Assembly: GCA_021443065.1 (NCBI GenBank)
Contig: JABUUR010000101.1
Span: 1-5,249, forward strand
Length of the DNA stretch: 5,249 nucleotides
Source: Fibrobacter sp.
GTDB lineage: Bacteria > Fibrobacterota > Fibrobacteria > Fibrobacterales > Fibrobacteraceae
Reading direction: 5' to 3'
Position 1 is the stretch's first letter; each line of letters opens with the position of its first letter. Positions 1-5,249 of the stretch are shown piece by piece. A program made the translations under genes and the position numbers. The notes beneath the pieces are model-generated. The model was not told the DNA's origin. It made no database searches and worked only from the letters and a program-made list of their open reading frames with translations.

Positions 1-383
1 ATGTTCAACTGGAAAAACTCACGGAGGCGGCCCTTCTGGGCCTTTTCGTAGCGGAAAAGGCGGGGCATGCTAAACCACTTGAAGGGCTTTTTCAGTTCAC
101 GGGCTTTCTGTATCACCAGGCGTGCAAGCGTGGGGGTCATTTCAGGGCGCAGTGCGATTTCGCGGTCGCCCTTGTCTGTGAAATTGTAAAGTTGGCTTAC
201 GATTTCTTCGCCGGACTTTCCGGTGTACAGCTCCAGGTGTTCAAACATGGGGCCTTCGTATTCTTCGTAGGCGAACTGTTCGGCGGTCTTGCGCCAGGTG
301 TCAAAAATATAGTTCTGAATGCGTTCAGCTTCAGGATAAAAATCACGGGTGCCCTTGGGCAGTTGGGGAATTGCAATACTCAT
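1..383 (-). CDS. hisS: Histidyl-tRNA synthetase, N-terminal part (runs off left edge)
   Basis: Only the first 127 codons plus two bases lie in the window; the reading frame is open to base 1. The enzyme is a cytoplasmic class II aminoacyl-tRNA synthetase that joins histidine to tRNA-His using ATP. The translation starts [20 protein letters not shown], with the LPKGTRDF opening typical of HisRS. Residues 45-70 ([17 protein letters not shown] and following) match the motif 1 region. LRPEMT at 78-83 is the histidine/ATP-site loop, and [19 protein letters not shown] at 109-127 is class II motif 2, with the ATP-binding Arg111 and Gln125. These sit at a constant offset of two from the E. coli active-site residues as I recall them. 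The loop reads [10 protein letters not shown] instead of the RPEGT form common in proteobacteria, a known lineage variant. The ATG at 381-383 is the natural start: the N-terminus aligns without missing or extra residues. No Shine-Dalgarno sequence precedes it. The gene diverges from the NYN-LOTUS gene. Confidence 0.95.
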   Translation of the reverse strand, partial: MSIAIPQLPKGTRDFYPEAERIQNYIFDTWRKTAEQFAYEEYEGPMFEHLELYTGKSGEEIVSQLYNFTDKGDREIALRPEMTPTLARLVIQKARELKKPFKWFSMPRLFRYEKAQKGRLREFFQLN

Positions 384-389
384 AATGCG

Positions 390-420
390 CAAATTTAGAA
401 AAAGAAATACGTCCTGTCGC
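390..420 (-). promoter_or_regulatory. Candidate hisS promoter, minus strand
   Basis: Read on the minus strand, GCGACA (415-420) is followed after exactly 17 bp by TAAATT (392-397), part of the octamer TAAATTTG (390-397). The hexamers match the sigma-70 consensus only in part, but GACA, the spacing and the -10-like box agree. The octamer also fits the TAnnTTTG element known from Bacteroidetes. The -10 box ends only 8 bases before the hisS ATG, so transcription would start at or within about two bases of the start codon. The same pattern, NNGACA-N17-TAAATT, occurs before the lipoprotein gene. This is a reading by eye; no start site has been mapped. Confidence 0.5.
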
Positions 421-427
421 ACACCCT

Positions 428-451
428 TTGGAAAATCCATTGGAAAACCCC
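428..451 (+). repeat. Tandem 12-bp direct repeat TTGGAAAAYCCM
   Basis: TTGGAAAATCCA (428-439) is followed directly by TTGGAAAACCCC (440-451), identical at 10 of 12 positions. The second copy supplies the TTGGAA box used as the -35 element of the NYN-LOTUS promoter. The pair could be a small duplication or a two-site regulator-binding element placed between the hisS and NYN-LOTUS promoters. It is short, so chance is possible. Confidence 0.45.
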
Positions 452-469
452 TTCGTTTTATGCTATATT
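440..469 (+). promoter_or_regulatory. Promoter of the NYN-LOTUS gene (extended -10)
   Basis: TTGGAA (440-445) and TATATT (464-469) are separated by 18 bp, and the -10 box is preceded by TG at 461-462, giving the extended form TGCTATATT. The -10 box ends 6 bases before the ATG at 476, which places the expected transcription start on, or within a base or two of, the A of the start codon. This arrangement argues for a leaderless message and against the longer in-frame start at 428, which would lie upstream of the promoter. Confidence 0.6.
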
Positions 470-475
470 CTACGC

Positions 476-1192
476 ATGGAATCTGAAGACAAAATTGCCC
501 TGATTATTGACTGTGACAATGCCAGCGCCGAGGCCATCGACGGCATCATGGAAGAACTCTCCAAGTATGGCGAGACAAGTATTCGGCGGGCCTATGGCAA
601 CTGGGAAACGAGCAGCCCCTGGAAAACAGTGCTGCATCCTTTCGCCATCCAGCCGGTTCAGCAGTTCCCCTACACCAAGGGCAAGAACGCGACAGACCTG
701 GCCATGACCATCGACGTGATGGACATGCTCTATACCGAAAACATCGACGTTTTTGCAATCGTCAGCAGCGACTCCGATTTTACTCCCTTGGCCATGAAAC
801 TCCGGGCGAAGGGTAAAATGGTCATCGGGTTTGGCGAAGAGAAAACCCCCTCCGCATTTATCTACGCCTGCAACCTCTTCGTGTTTACAGACAAATTCAA
901 GGATTCCGCCGAGCAGGAAGGCTCCTCCGGTGCCGTCACCCGCTACGACAAGGGCATGCTTCGAGGCGATACTCGCCTTATGAACGCCATCCGCAAGGCC
1001 ATCCAGGAAAGTCAGGATGACAACGGCTGGGCCCTGGCCGCAACGGTTTCTCAACTTGTTTCCAGGCAAATCACCCATTCCCCCAAGAATTTCGGTTATT
1101 CCACCTGGCCAAAGCTGATCCACGCCATGGGCTATTTCGAGGAGTCCAAGAACTCCAAGGACCAGCCCGTATTCCGGATCAAGAAAAAGTAA
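476..1192 (+). CDS. NYN (PIN-like) nuclease domain protein with C-terminal OST-HTH/LOTUS domain
   Basis: This 238-aa soluble protein has two domains. Residues about 5-140 form a NYN/LabA-like (DUF88) PIN-fold domain: IIDCDN at 10-15 gives the first acidic residue (Asp12, with Asp14), [10 protein letters not shown] at 71-80 gives Asp74 and Asp80, and SSDSDFTPL at 97-105 gives Asp99 and Asp101. These are the conserved acidic positions that hold the metal ion in family members, so the ribonuclease site looks intact. After a Ser/Glu/Gly-rich linker (about 142-160), residues about 162-236 form a winged-helix OST-HTH/LOTUS domain, with the typical [17 protein letters not shown] segment at 206-222 and a basic KKK tail. 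LOTUS domains in related proteins bind RNA. The pairing is known in bacteria and in the animal MARF1/limkain proteins. The likely role is RNA cleavage or turnover; the substrate is unknown. The ATG at 476 is chosen over an in-frame TTG at 428 because the added 16 residues precede the NYN fold and overlap the promoter. No Shine-Dalgarno sequence is present. No signal peptide or membrane segment is seen. Confidence 0.92.
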   Translation: MESEDKIALIIDCDNASAEAIDGIMEELSKYGETSIRRAYGNWETSSPWKTVLHPFAIQPVQQFPYTKGKNATDLAMTIDVMDMLYTENIDVFAIVSSDSDFTPLAMKLRAKGKMVIGFGEEKTPSAFIYACNLFVFTDKFKDSAEQEGSSGAVTRYDKGMLRGDTRLMNAIRKAIQESQDDNGWALAATVSQLVSRQITHSPKNFGYSTWPKLIHAMGYFEESKNSKDQPVFRIKKK

Positions 1193-1216
1193 TCCTTCAA
1201 TTTTTAGAGGCGCCCT
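1193..1216. other. 24-bp convergent gene junction without a clear terminator
   Basis: The stop codons of the NYN-LOTUS gene (TAA, 1190-1192) and the lipoprotein gene (TAA on the minus strand, 1217-1219) face each other across 24 bp. The gap contains a T-run (1200-1205) and a GGCGCC palindrome (1209-1214), but no hairpin of useful length followed by a U-tract on either strand. Termination may be factor-dependent, or the two transcripts may overlap at their 3' ends. Confidence 0.6.
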
Positions 1217-4200
1217 TTACTCTACCACGATCATGGGGCTGGTTTCGCTGAGCAGGTAGGTCCATTCCTCACGTATCTTTTCGTATTCACCGGGGTCGGC
1301 ATACAGAGCGAAAGTGGTCCACTTGATGCAGTTCTGGGCATTGATGCCCTCGATGCATCCCTTTTCAAAACTCACATAGTCCGGCTCCCGGTTCAATGCC
1401 TTGGGGCCTGCCACAGACACGTTTCGTCCACCGGCGGCCTTTACGCTCAGGCTGTAGCGGAACTGGGTCTCGTGAGGCATGCGAATGGGGTGGTGACGCT
1501 TTGCCACCTTGGGCAACTTAAAGAGGCTCCGCTCCCACACGTTGGGGAACCGCCCCTTCAGTTGTGAACCGCCCTGCCCAAAGTAGGCCTTGGAGGCGTA
1601 TGTCACGATCAAGTTCAACGGCTTGTTGAATTCGCCCAGGTTCTCGATTTTCAGGTTGCCGATGCTTACGTCGGGAATGCCAGTCATCAGGAATTCTTCC
1701 ATCAGTTTTTCCTGGTCCTTGATGTCTTTTCCAAAGAAACGGTTGCGCATGACGCTTCCGAACTTGCCCGTAAGGGATACGGAATCGCGGAACTCGCATT
1801 CCCCTTCGTTTCCGATAAACAGGCGGTGGTCCACCGAAATCTGGTGCTCCTGGTTGTCTTCGAGAATGGGGGTGGTCGTCACGTAACTATTGTCGTCGTC
1901 TATGACGAGGGCCACCTTGCCTTCCATATCCAGGGGCACGGGGCGGTCGTTGCCGGTCTTGTCGGTTGCGTCAACCCACATTTCGCTGATCTTGTCCTGC
2001 TTTGGGATGTACAGGATCATGTGGTTGAACTGCTGTATGGTGGGCAGTTGCTCGAAACCTTCCTCTGTCAGGTGTATTGCGGTGAGGTAGCTTTTTACCC
2101 CGATGGTGGCAAGCATTTCCTTTAAGAGCAGGGCCATGTCCTTGCAGTCGCCCCGGTGCTGCTTCAAGGTCACTTCTGCCGTCTGGGGAATCAGGCTGTG
2201 CCCGCCGAAACGTACGTCGCGGTAGCGTATGTCCTGACGCACAAAGCGGATCAAGGCCTTGACTGCCTCGTCAGCGATCTTGTTTCCGCGGACCTCGAAT
2301 GCCTTTTCACGTACAGAAACGGCCTGCTTGAACTGGTGCTTGATGAGGTTCTGGTAGTCTTCACCCACGTTCTTCCATTCCTGCTTGCCCGTGAGCATAA
2401 GGCCTGCGCCGAAATCCCGGTACACCGGCATGTAAAGTTCCTTGCGGATCACCACAGGGTTGTTGATTTTCCATTCGATGCCGCCCTTGATTTCCTGCTT
2501 TTCCAGGGGGCCGTATTCTTCGGTGACAAAACGGTTCTTGTCGGCAAAAATCCTGAAGGAGGCTTCGCCTACGGGCACGTCCTTGGAACTTACGAAATTG
2601 GTAAAGGGGATCATGCCCTTGTTCTCTATGTTGGTGCGGCTGTACTGCATGTACACGAAGTCCCCGGGTTCCAGTTCCTGCAAGGGGAAATGTGCGGTCT
2701 GGCTTTCGTTTCCACCGCCAATCTCGGTGGCGTAGGTAATGTAGACTCCGTTCAAGTTCACCTTCTGCTTCAACTTCATGCTGCTGTCGTAGACTTCCAG
2801 CGCATTGATGTAAATGCGGTCAAAACCCGGCAGAAAGTCGAAGGTGAATTCCCGGTAGATGGCCGCCCCGCGGACATCAAGGATTTCCATGAACATTTCC
2901 TCGGTGCGTGTCCAGCTGGCGTCCTTGTCGGCCTTCAGGGATTCCTTGCGGTAATGGATGACTGCAGGGAAATCGCCTTCGGTGGCTTCTGCCTTTGCCT
3001 CGGGGCGCAACAGCGTCTTCAGGTCCGATGTCCTTGCCTCCACAGGGTCGATGGGCTTTTGCAATGTGCGGTTGTCCGCCTTGCCCAGAAATGCCTTGGT
3101 GGCGCTTAAGAAACTCTTGGCATCTTCATTGTCGCTCTTCATGGAAAGCGCCTTGGTCAATGCCTTTTCTGCATCGCGGTAGTTGCGGCTGTAAAAGAGG
3201 ATCTTGCCCTGCGTGGTCCAGATTTTGTAATCGTTCCGGTCCTTTGCCAAGGTTTCTTCGCTTATGGCTCGGGCCTCCTCGAACCTGCCCAGGAATATCA
3301 AGGCATCCATCAAGGTGGTGCCCAGGTCTACGCTCATGCCGAAACGTCCGCGAACGCCATAGAGTACATCTACGGCTTCGGCGTACTGGTCAAGCCCCAT
3401 GTAGGTCTTGGCAAGGTAAATTCCCAGACGTGCGCTGGGTTGGGTGTCGTAAAGGCGCTGTACTACGATCAGGGACTGGTTTCGCTGTCCCAGGCCCCAA
3501 AGGGCGTCGCTCAGGTTGATCACGTATTCCGGATTGTTGGGGGTGTAGCGCAGAGCCGCCTCGGCACATTCGCGGGCGTGGCCGTAGTCGAACAGGGCTT
3601 CGTACATTTCACCAAGGATGGACAGCAACTTTCCGTTTTTCTGCACCAGTTCCCTTTGACTTTCGAAGTGGCTTATGCCGGGGCCGTAAAGTTCCTTCAT
3701 CTGGTAGATGAAGCCGCAGTTGATAAGGTAGAGGGGCTCCTCCGGGTCCATTCTGTTGGCACGTTCAAAGTAACTGAGGGCAACCAGGGGCTGGTTTTCA
3801 AGCAGGCGCAGCAGTCCCACCTGGCTCATGATGGCGGCGTTGAACTTTGCCTGCTTCTTGCCTGCCTCTGCGGAGGTTTCCATGGCTGGTGCTGGACCCA
3901 CTGTCAAACCTTCGATGGCGTGGTCCATCACCTTGCCGTACTTCTTCTGGTTTACGCCTTGCGTCCAGGTAACGACCAGGATCCCGCGACCGTTTTCGTA
4001 AAAATAGCGGCCCTTGTAAATGAAGTCGAACTTGTTGACGGTATGGGTCAGGGTGAATTCCTGGGCGTAAAGGCCACCCACCTTCACCCGACGAATGTCC
4101 ATGGTGGGGTTGTTGTAATCTACCCCCAGCCGAGTTAAAAGAACCTTGAACAAGTCGTTCTGGCTCACCTCGTCGGGGGAGACGTACGCCCCGTAAACGA

Positions 4201-5080
4201 ATAGGGAAATATCTTCGGCCTTGTTGGAAAGGATCAGGTCCGGGTCGTCGTTCTGACGGCTAATGCCTGTCCAGTAGTGCCAAAGGGTGTCCTTGACGCT
4301 CCAGGAGTATCCAAGGGCCTGGGACTCGAACTTCTGGACCCGTTCGGCCGAAAGTTCCGGACCGCTTTCGGCGGTCTCTTCCGTCATCTCGAATCCGCCA
4401 AAGAAATCCTTCCATTCCTCCTTCAGTTTCCCGGACTCGGGCACGTTGTCCGTCGCAGACAGCGTCAATGTATAAACGTGGTTGCCGTTGCCTGTCACAA
4501 GACCTACGGCTTCGTAGGGCGTGTCATAGCGCTTGCCGGCCACGTCAAAGAAAGCGCCTGTGGCCCCGAAGGCTTCTTCGGGGTAAGTCTCGGCAAGGGT
4601 CGCCTTCTTGCCGCTGCTTTCAAAGGCCTGCATTTCCATCTGGGCACGGTCCATCAACCGCATGGGTTCGCCCTGGGGCAGTTCCACCTCCATAAGAACG
4701 GCCCGTCGTCCGGTGCCCGCATTATAGAACTCGTAGGGCACGCCCTTTTCCCCTGCAGAAGGCCCGCTTATCAGCGTCCAGCCTTCGCCACCCCTGGGCG
4801 GGGTGAATCCGAAAAAGTCCGAACTCACAGAACCGGCCTTGGCGGTTCGGCCTGCAGCAACGCCATTTTTGTCGGAATTGGCGCTTTTTGCGGAATTTGC
4901 AGAAACAGCGGGGGAGGAATCGTAGTCGCCGAAATAGTCGTCGGCAACATTTGCCTGCGAACTTTCCACGGACTTGGGGTTGTTTTCTGTCAAGGGCTGG
5001 CCATTGCCGGCGCAGGATACCAGAAAAAACAGCCCAAAAACAGGGACGAAACGGAAAATTTTGTGATTAAAGTGACTCAT
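1217..5080 (-). CDS. Large lipoprotein with TPR repeats, DUF3857-like domain and transglutaminase core
   Basis: This 1287-aa protein is probably envelope-anchored. Residues 1-23 are a lipoprotein signal peptide: basic residues (H6, K7, R10), a hydrophobic stretch, and the lipobox LVSC with Cys23. Ala follows the Cys, so outer-membrane retention is expected if the E. coli sorting rule applies. Residues 34-90 are a Ser/Ala/Asn/Asp-rich linker. Two alpha/beta segments follow (about 98-232 and 257-395) that look alike. About 413-670 is a helical array of seven or eight TPR-like units (for example LVALSYFERANRMDPEEP at 432-449). About 700-890 resembles DUF3857. About 930-1045 is a transglutaminase core with RGDCKD (Cys979), FNHM (His1020) and WVDATD (Asp1037), so the Cys-His-Asp triad is complete. 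About 1080-1270 is a beta-rich tail, with Cys1242 and Cys1251 possibly forming a disulfide. DUF3857-transglutaminase proteins are widespread in the FCB group but their biochemical role is largely unknown; peptidase, crosslinking or scaffold roles are all possible. The ATG at 5080 is preferred to an in-frame TTG at 5131, which would put 17 residues ahead of the signal peptide and lies upstream of the likely promoter. No Shine-Dalgarno sequence is present. The frame is unbroken. Confidence 0.93.
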   Translation of the reverse strand: MSHFNHKIFRFVPVFGLFFLVSCAGNGQPLTENNPKSVESSQANVADDYFGDYDSSPAVSANSAKSANSDKNGVAAGRTAKAGSVSSDFFGFTPPRGGEGWTLISGPSAGEKGVPYEFYNAGTGRRAVLMEVELPQGEPMRLMDRAQMEMQAFESSGKKATLAETYPEEAFGATGAFFDVAGKRYDTPYEAVGLVTGNGNHVYTLTLSATDNVPESGKLKEEWKDFFGGFEMTEETAESGPELSAERVQKFESQALGYSWSVKDTLWHYWTGISRQNDDPDLILSNKAEDISLFVYGAYVSPDEVSQNDLFKVLLTRLGVDYNNPTMDIRRVKVGGLYAQEFTLTHTVNKFDFIYKGRYFYENGRGILVVTWTQGVNQKKYGKVMDHAIEGLTVGPAPAMETSAEAGKKQAKFNAAIMSQVGLLRLLENQPLVALSYFERANRMDPEEPLYLINCGFIYQMKELYGPGISHFESQRELVQKNGKLLSILGEMYEALFDYGHARECAEAALRYTPNNPEYVINLSDALWGLGQRNQSLIVVQRLYDTQPSARLGIYLAKTYMGLDQYAEAVDVLYGVRGRFGMSVDLGTTLMDALIFLGRFEEARAISEETLAKDRNDYKIWTTQGKILFYSRNYRDAEKALTKALSMKSDNEDAKSFLSATKAFLGKADNRTLQKPIDPVEARTSDLKTLLRPEAKAEATEGDFPAVIHYRKESLKADKDASWTRTEEMFMEILDVRGAAIYREFTFDFLPGFDRIYINALEVYDSSMKLKQKVNLNGVYITYATEIGGGNESQTAHFPLQELEPGDFVYMQYSRTNIENKGMIPFTNFVSSKDVPVGEASFRIFADKNRFVTEEYGPLEKQEIKGGIEWKINNPVVIRKELYMPVYRDFGAGLMLTGKQEWKNVGEDYQNLIKHQFKQAVSVREKAFEVRGNKIADEAVKALIRFVRQDIRYRDVRFGGHSLIPQTAEVTLKQHRGDCKDMALLLKEMLATIGVKSYLTAIHLTEEGFEQLPTIQQFNHMILYIPKQDKISEMWVDATDKTGNDRPVPLDMEGKVALVIDDDNSYVTTTPILEDNQEHQISVDHRLFIGNEGECEFRDSVSLTGKFGSVMRNRFFGKDIKDQEKLMEEFLMTGIPDVSIGNLKIENLGEFNKPLNLIVTYASKAYFGQGGSQLKGRFPNVWERSLFKLPKVAKRHHPIRMPHETQFRYSLSVKAAGGRNVSVAGPKALNREPDYVSFEKGCIEGINAQNCIKWTTFALYADPGEYEKIREEWTYLLSETSPMIVVE
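5012..5080 (-). other. Lipoprotein signal peptide and lipobox coding segment
   Basis: These 23 codons encode MSHFNHKIFRFVPVFGLFFL followed by VSC. The short basic start, the aromatic-rich hydrophobic core and the L-V-S-C lipobox are the features recognised by Lgt and signal peptidase II. The mature protein would begin at Cys23 (codon 5012-5014) with the lipid attached. The next residues, AGNGQPLTENNPKS, form a polar tether. Because the cleavage site sits at a normal distance from the ATG, this segment also settles the start codon. Confidence 0.88.
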
Positions 5081-5098
5081 AATCAAAAAACTGCAAAA

Positions 5099-5144
5099 AA
5101 ATTTATTGAAAGACCTACTCAATGTCTGCAATTTTAATAAATTT
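5099..5144. repeat. Perfect 9-bp inverted repeat in the lipoprotein-gapA divergent promoter region
   Basis: AAATTTATT (5099-5107) and AATAAATTT (5136-5144) are exact reverse complements separated by 28 bp. Each arm contains the TAAATT hexamer in outward orientation, one pointing toward the lipoprotein gene and one toward gapA. The arms are therefore probably back-to-back -10 boxes and not a protein-binding palindrome, though a shared operator cannot be excluded. AT richness raises the chance of a random match. Confidence 0.5.
5100..5128 (-). promoter_or_regulatory. Candidate promoter of the lipoprotein gene
   Basis: On the minus strand, CAGACA (5123-5128) is followed after exactly 17 bp by TAAATT (5100-5105). 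This is the same NNGACA-N17-TAAATT arrangement seen before hisS. The predicted transcription start is near 5092, giving a leader of about 12 bases that lacks a purine-rich ribosome-binding sequence. The promoter lies downstream of the alternative TTG start at 5131, which supports the ATG at 5080. Confidence 0.5.
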
Positions 5145-5145
5145 G
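5138..5145 (+). promoter_or_regulatory. Candidate gapA -10/-7 element (TAAATTTG)
   Basis: The octamer TAAATTTG is identical to the one before hisS and fits the TAnnTTTG element. It points toward gapA and would start transcription near 5152, leaving a leader of about 58 bases that includes the Shine-Dalgarno sequence. No good -35 or -33 partner is seen upstream (5111-5121 is AGACCTACTCA), so the call is tentative. Confidence 0.35.
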
Positions 5146-5166
5146 GTGTCAGTTGAGCGCTACCTG

Positions 5167-5195
5167 TTGTAGGGGTGCAAACATTTCACTATAAA
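5167..5195 (+). promoter_or_regulatory. Alternative gapA promoter (TTGTAG-N17-TATAAA)
   Basis: TTGTAG (5167-5172) and TATAAA (5190-5195) are separated by 17 bp and form the better sigma-70-like pair in this gap. Its expected start near 5202 would leave a leader of about 8 bases and cut off most of the AGGA ribosome-binding sequence. That conflicts with an otherwise well-placed Shine-Dalgarno, so either this promoter is not the main one or gapA can be made from two kinds of message. Confidence 0.4.
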
Positions 5196-5198
5196 AAA

Positions 5199-5202
5199 AG
5201 GA
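5199..5202 (+). promoter_or_regulatory. gapA ribosome-binding site (AGGA)
   Basis: AGGA, within AAAAAAAGGATCC, lies 7 bases upstream of the gapA ATG. It is the only recognisable Shine-Dalgarno sequence before any of the four genes here, which fits gapA being a strongly expressed glycolytic gene. Confidence 0.7.
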
Positions 5203-5209
5203 TCCAATA

Positions 5210-5249
5210 ATGGCTCTCAAACTCGGTATCAATGGTTTCGGTCGTATCG
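5210..5249 (+). CDS. gapA: Glyceraldehyde-3-phosphate dehydrogenase, N-terminus (runs off right edge)
   Basis: Only 13 codons and one base are present, reading MALKLGINGFGRI. This is the hallmark start of GAPDH: a first beta strand followed by the NGFGRI loop (residues 8-13), the glycine-rich NAD-binding turn of the Rossmann fold. The enzyme makes 1,3-bisphosphoglycerate from glyceraldehyde 3-phosphate in glycolysis. The ATG at 5210 has a well-spaced AGGA upstream and the protein starts at the usual distance from the glycine loop. The gene diverges from the lipoprotein gene across 129 bp. The symbol gapA is used by convention; whether this is the glycolytic or the gluconeogenic paralogue cannot be told from 13 residues. 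Confidence 0.9.
   Translation, partial: MALKLGINGFGRI

Noticed and set aside
428..475. A 16-residue N-terminal extension of the NYN-LOTUS protein from a TTG at 428.
   Set aside because: The extension overlaps the promoter boxes, begins with the tandem TTGGAAAA repeat and precedes the normal start of the NYN fold.
470..1123. A 217-codon minus-strand open frame opposite the NYN-LOTUS gene.
   Set aside because: It mirrors the NYN-LOTUS codons and has no recognisable domain, so it is a shadow frame.
1177..1205. A GGAT...ATCC hairpin followed by a T-run at the end of the NYN-LOTUS gene, as a terminator.
   Set aside because: The stem is only 4 bp with a 12-base loop, and it overlaps the stop codon. 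It is too weak to call.
2156..3109. A 317-codon plus-strand open frame inside the lipoprotein gene.
   Set aside because: It is antisense to a region coding for clear DUF3857 and TPR sequence, and its translation shows no recognisable domain. Long antisense frames are expected opposite GC-rich-third-position coding DNA.
5081..5131. A 17-residue extension of the lipoprotein from a TTG at 5131.
   Set aside because: It would put an extra hydrophobic stretch ahead of a well-formed signal peptide, has no ribosome-binding site, and lies upstream of the likely -10 box.
4277..5137. A 286-codon plus-strand open frame opposite the lipoprotein N-terminus and running into the intergenic gap.
   Set aside because: It is antisense to the signal peptide and N-terminal domains, and its translation is Gly/Arg-rich without domain character.
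5160..5172. CTAC-CTGTT-GTAG inverted repeat as an operator or riboswitch stem.
   Set aside because: Four base pairs is within chance for a gap of this size, and no aptamer-like structure surrounds it.
1..5249. A novel multi-gene defence or mobile system joining the nuclease-like and transglutaminase genes.
   Set aside because: The two genes converge with separate promoters and are flanked by housekeeping hisS and gapA. No transposase, integrase, toxin-antitoxin pair, terminal repeats, tRNA attachment site or CRISPR repeats were seen.

Overview
The window holds four protein-coding genes and no sign of mobile DNA, RNA genes or CRISPR. Two genes run off the edges: the start of hisS (histidyl-tRNA synthetase) on the minus strand at the left, and the first 13 codons of gapA (glyceraldehyde-3-phosphate dehydrogenase) on the plus strand at the right. 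Between them lie a complete NYN-LOTUS gene (plus strand, 476-1192, 238 aa) and a very large lipoprotein gene (minus strand, 1217-5080, 1287 aa).

Layout: hisS and the NYN-LOTUS gene diverge from a 92-bp gap. The NYN-LOTUS gene and the lipoprotein gene converge, with only 24 bp between their stop codons. The lipoprotein gene and gapA diverge from a 129-bp AT-rich gap. Every gene therefore appears to have its own promoter, and no operon is visible.

Organism: base composition is a little over half G+C by eye. A Shine-Dalgarno sequence is visible only before gapA; the other three genes have none, and promoter-like hexamers sit almost on top of two of the start codons. The octamer TAAATTTG, which fits the TAnnTTTG -7 element of Bacteroidetes, occurs upstream of hisS and gapA, with a near copy upstream of the lipoprotein gene. 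Together with a huge TPR/DUF3857/transglutaminase lipoprotein, this points to a Gram-negative bacterium of the Fibrobacterota-Bacteroidota kind. A Fibrobacter-like organism is my best guess, but this is inference and was not tested by a search.

Function: hisS and gapA are housekeeping genes. The NYN-LOTUS protein is a probable RNA-processing nuclease with an RNA-binding tail. The lipoprotein is predicted to be anchored in the cell envelope and carries, in order, a low-complexity linker, two similar-looking alpha/beta segments, about seven or eight TPR-like helical repeats, a DUF3857-type beta domain, a transglutaminase core with an intact Cys-His-Asp triad, and a C-terminal beta-rich domain. 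Nothing shows that the four genes form one pathway. The main points of interest are the architecture of the lipoprotein and the promoter and start-codon arrangement.
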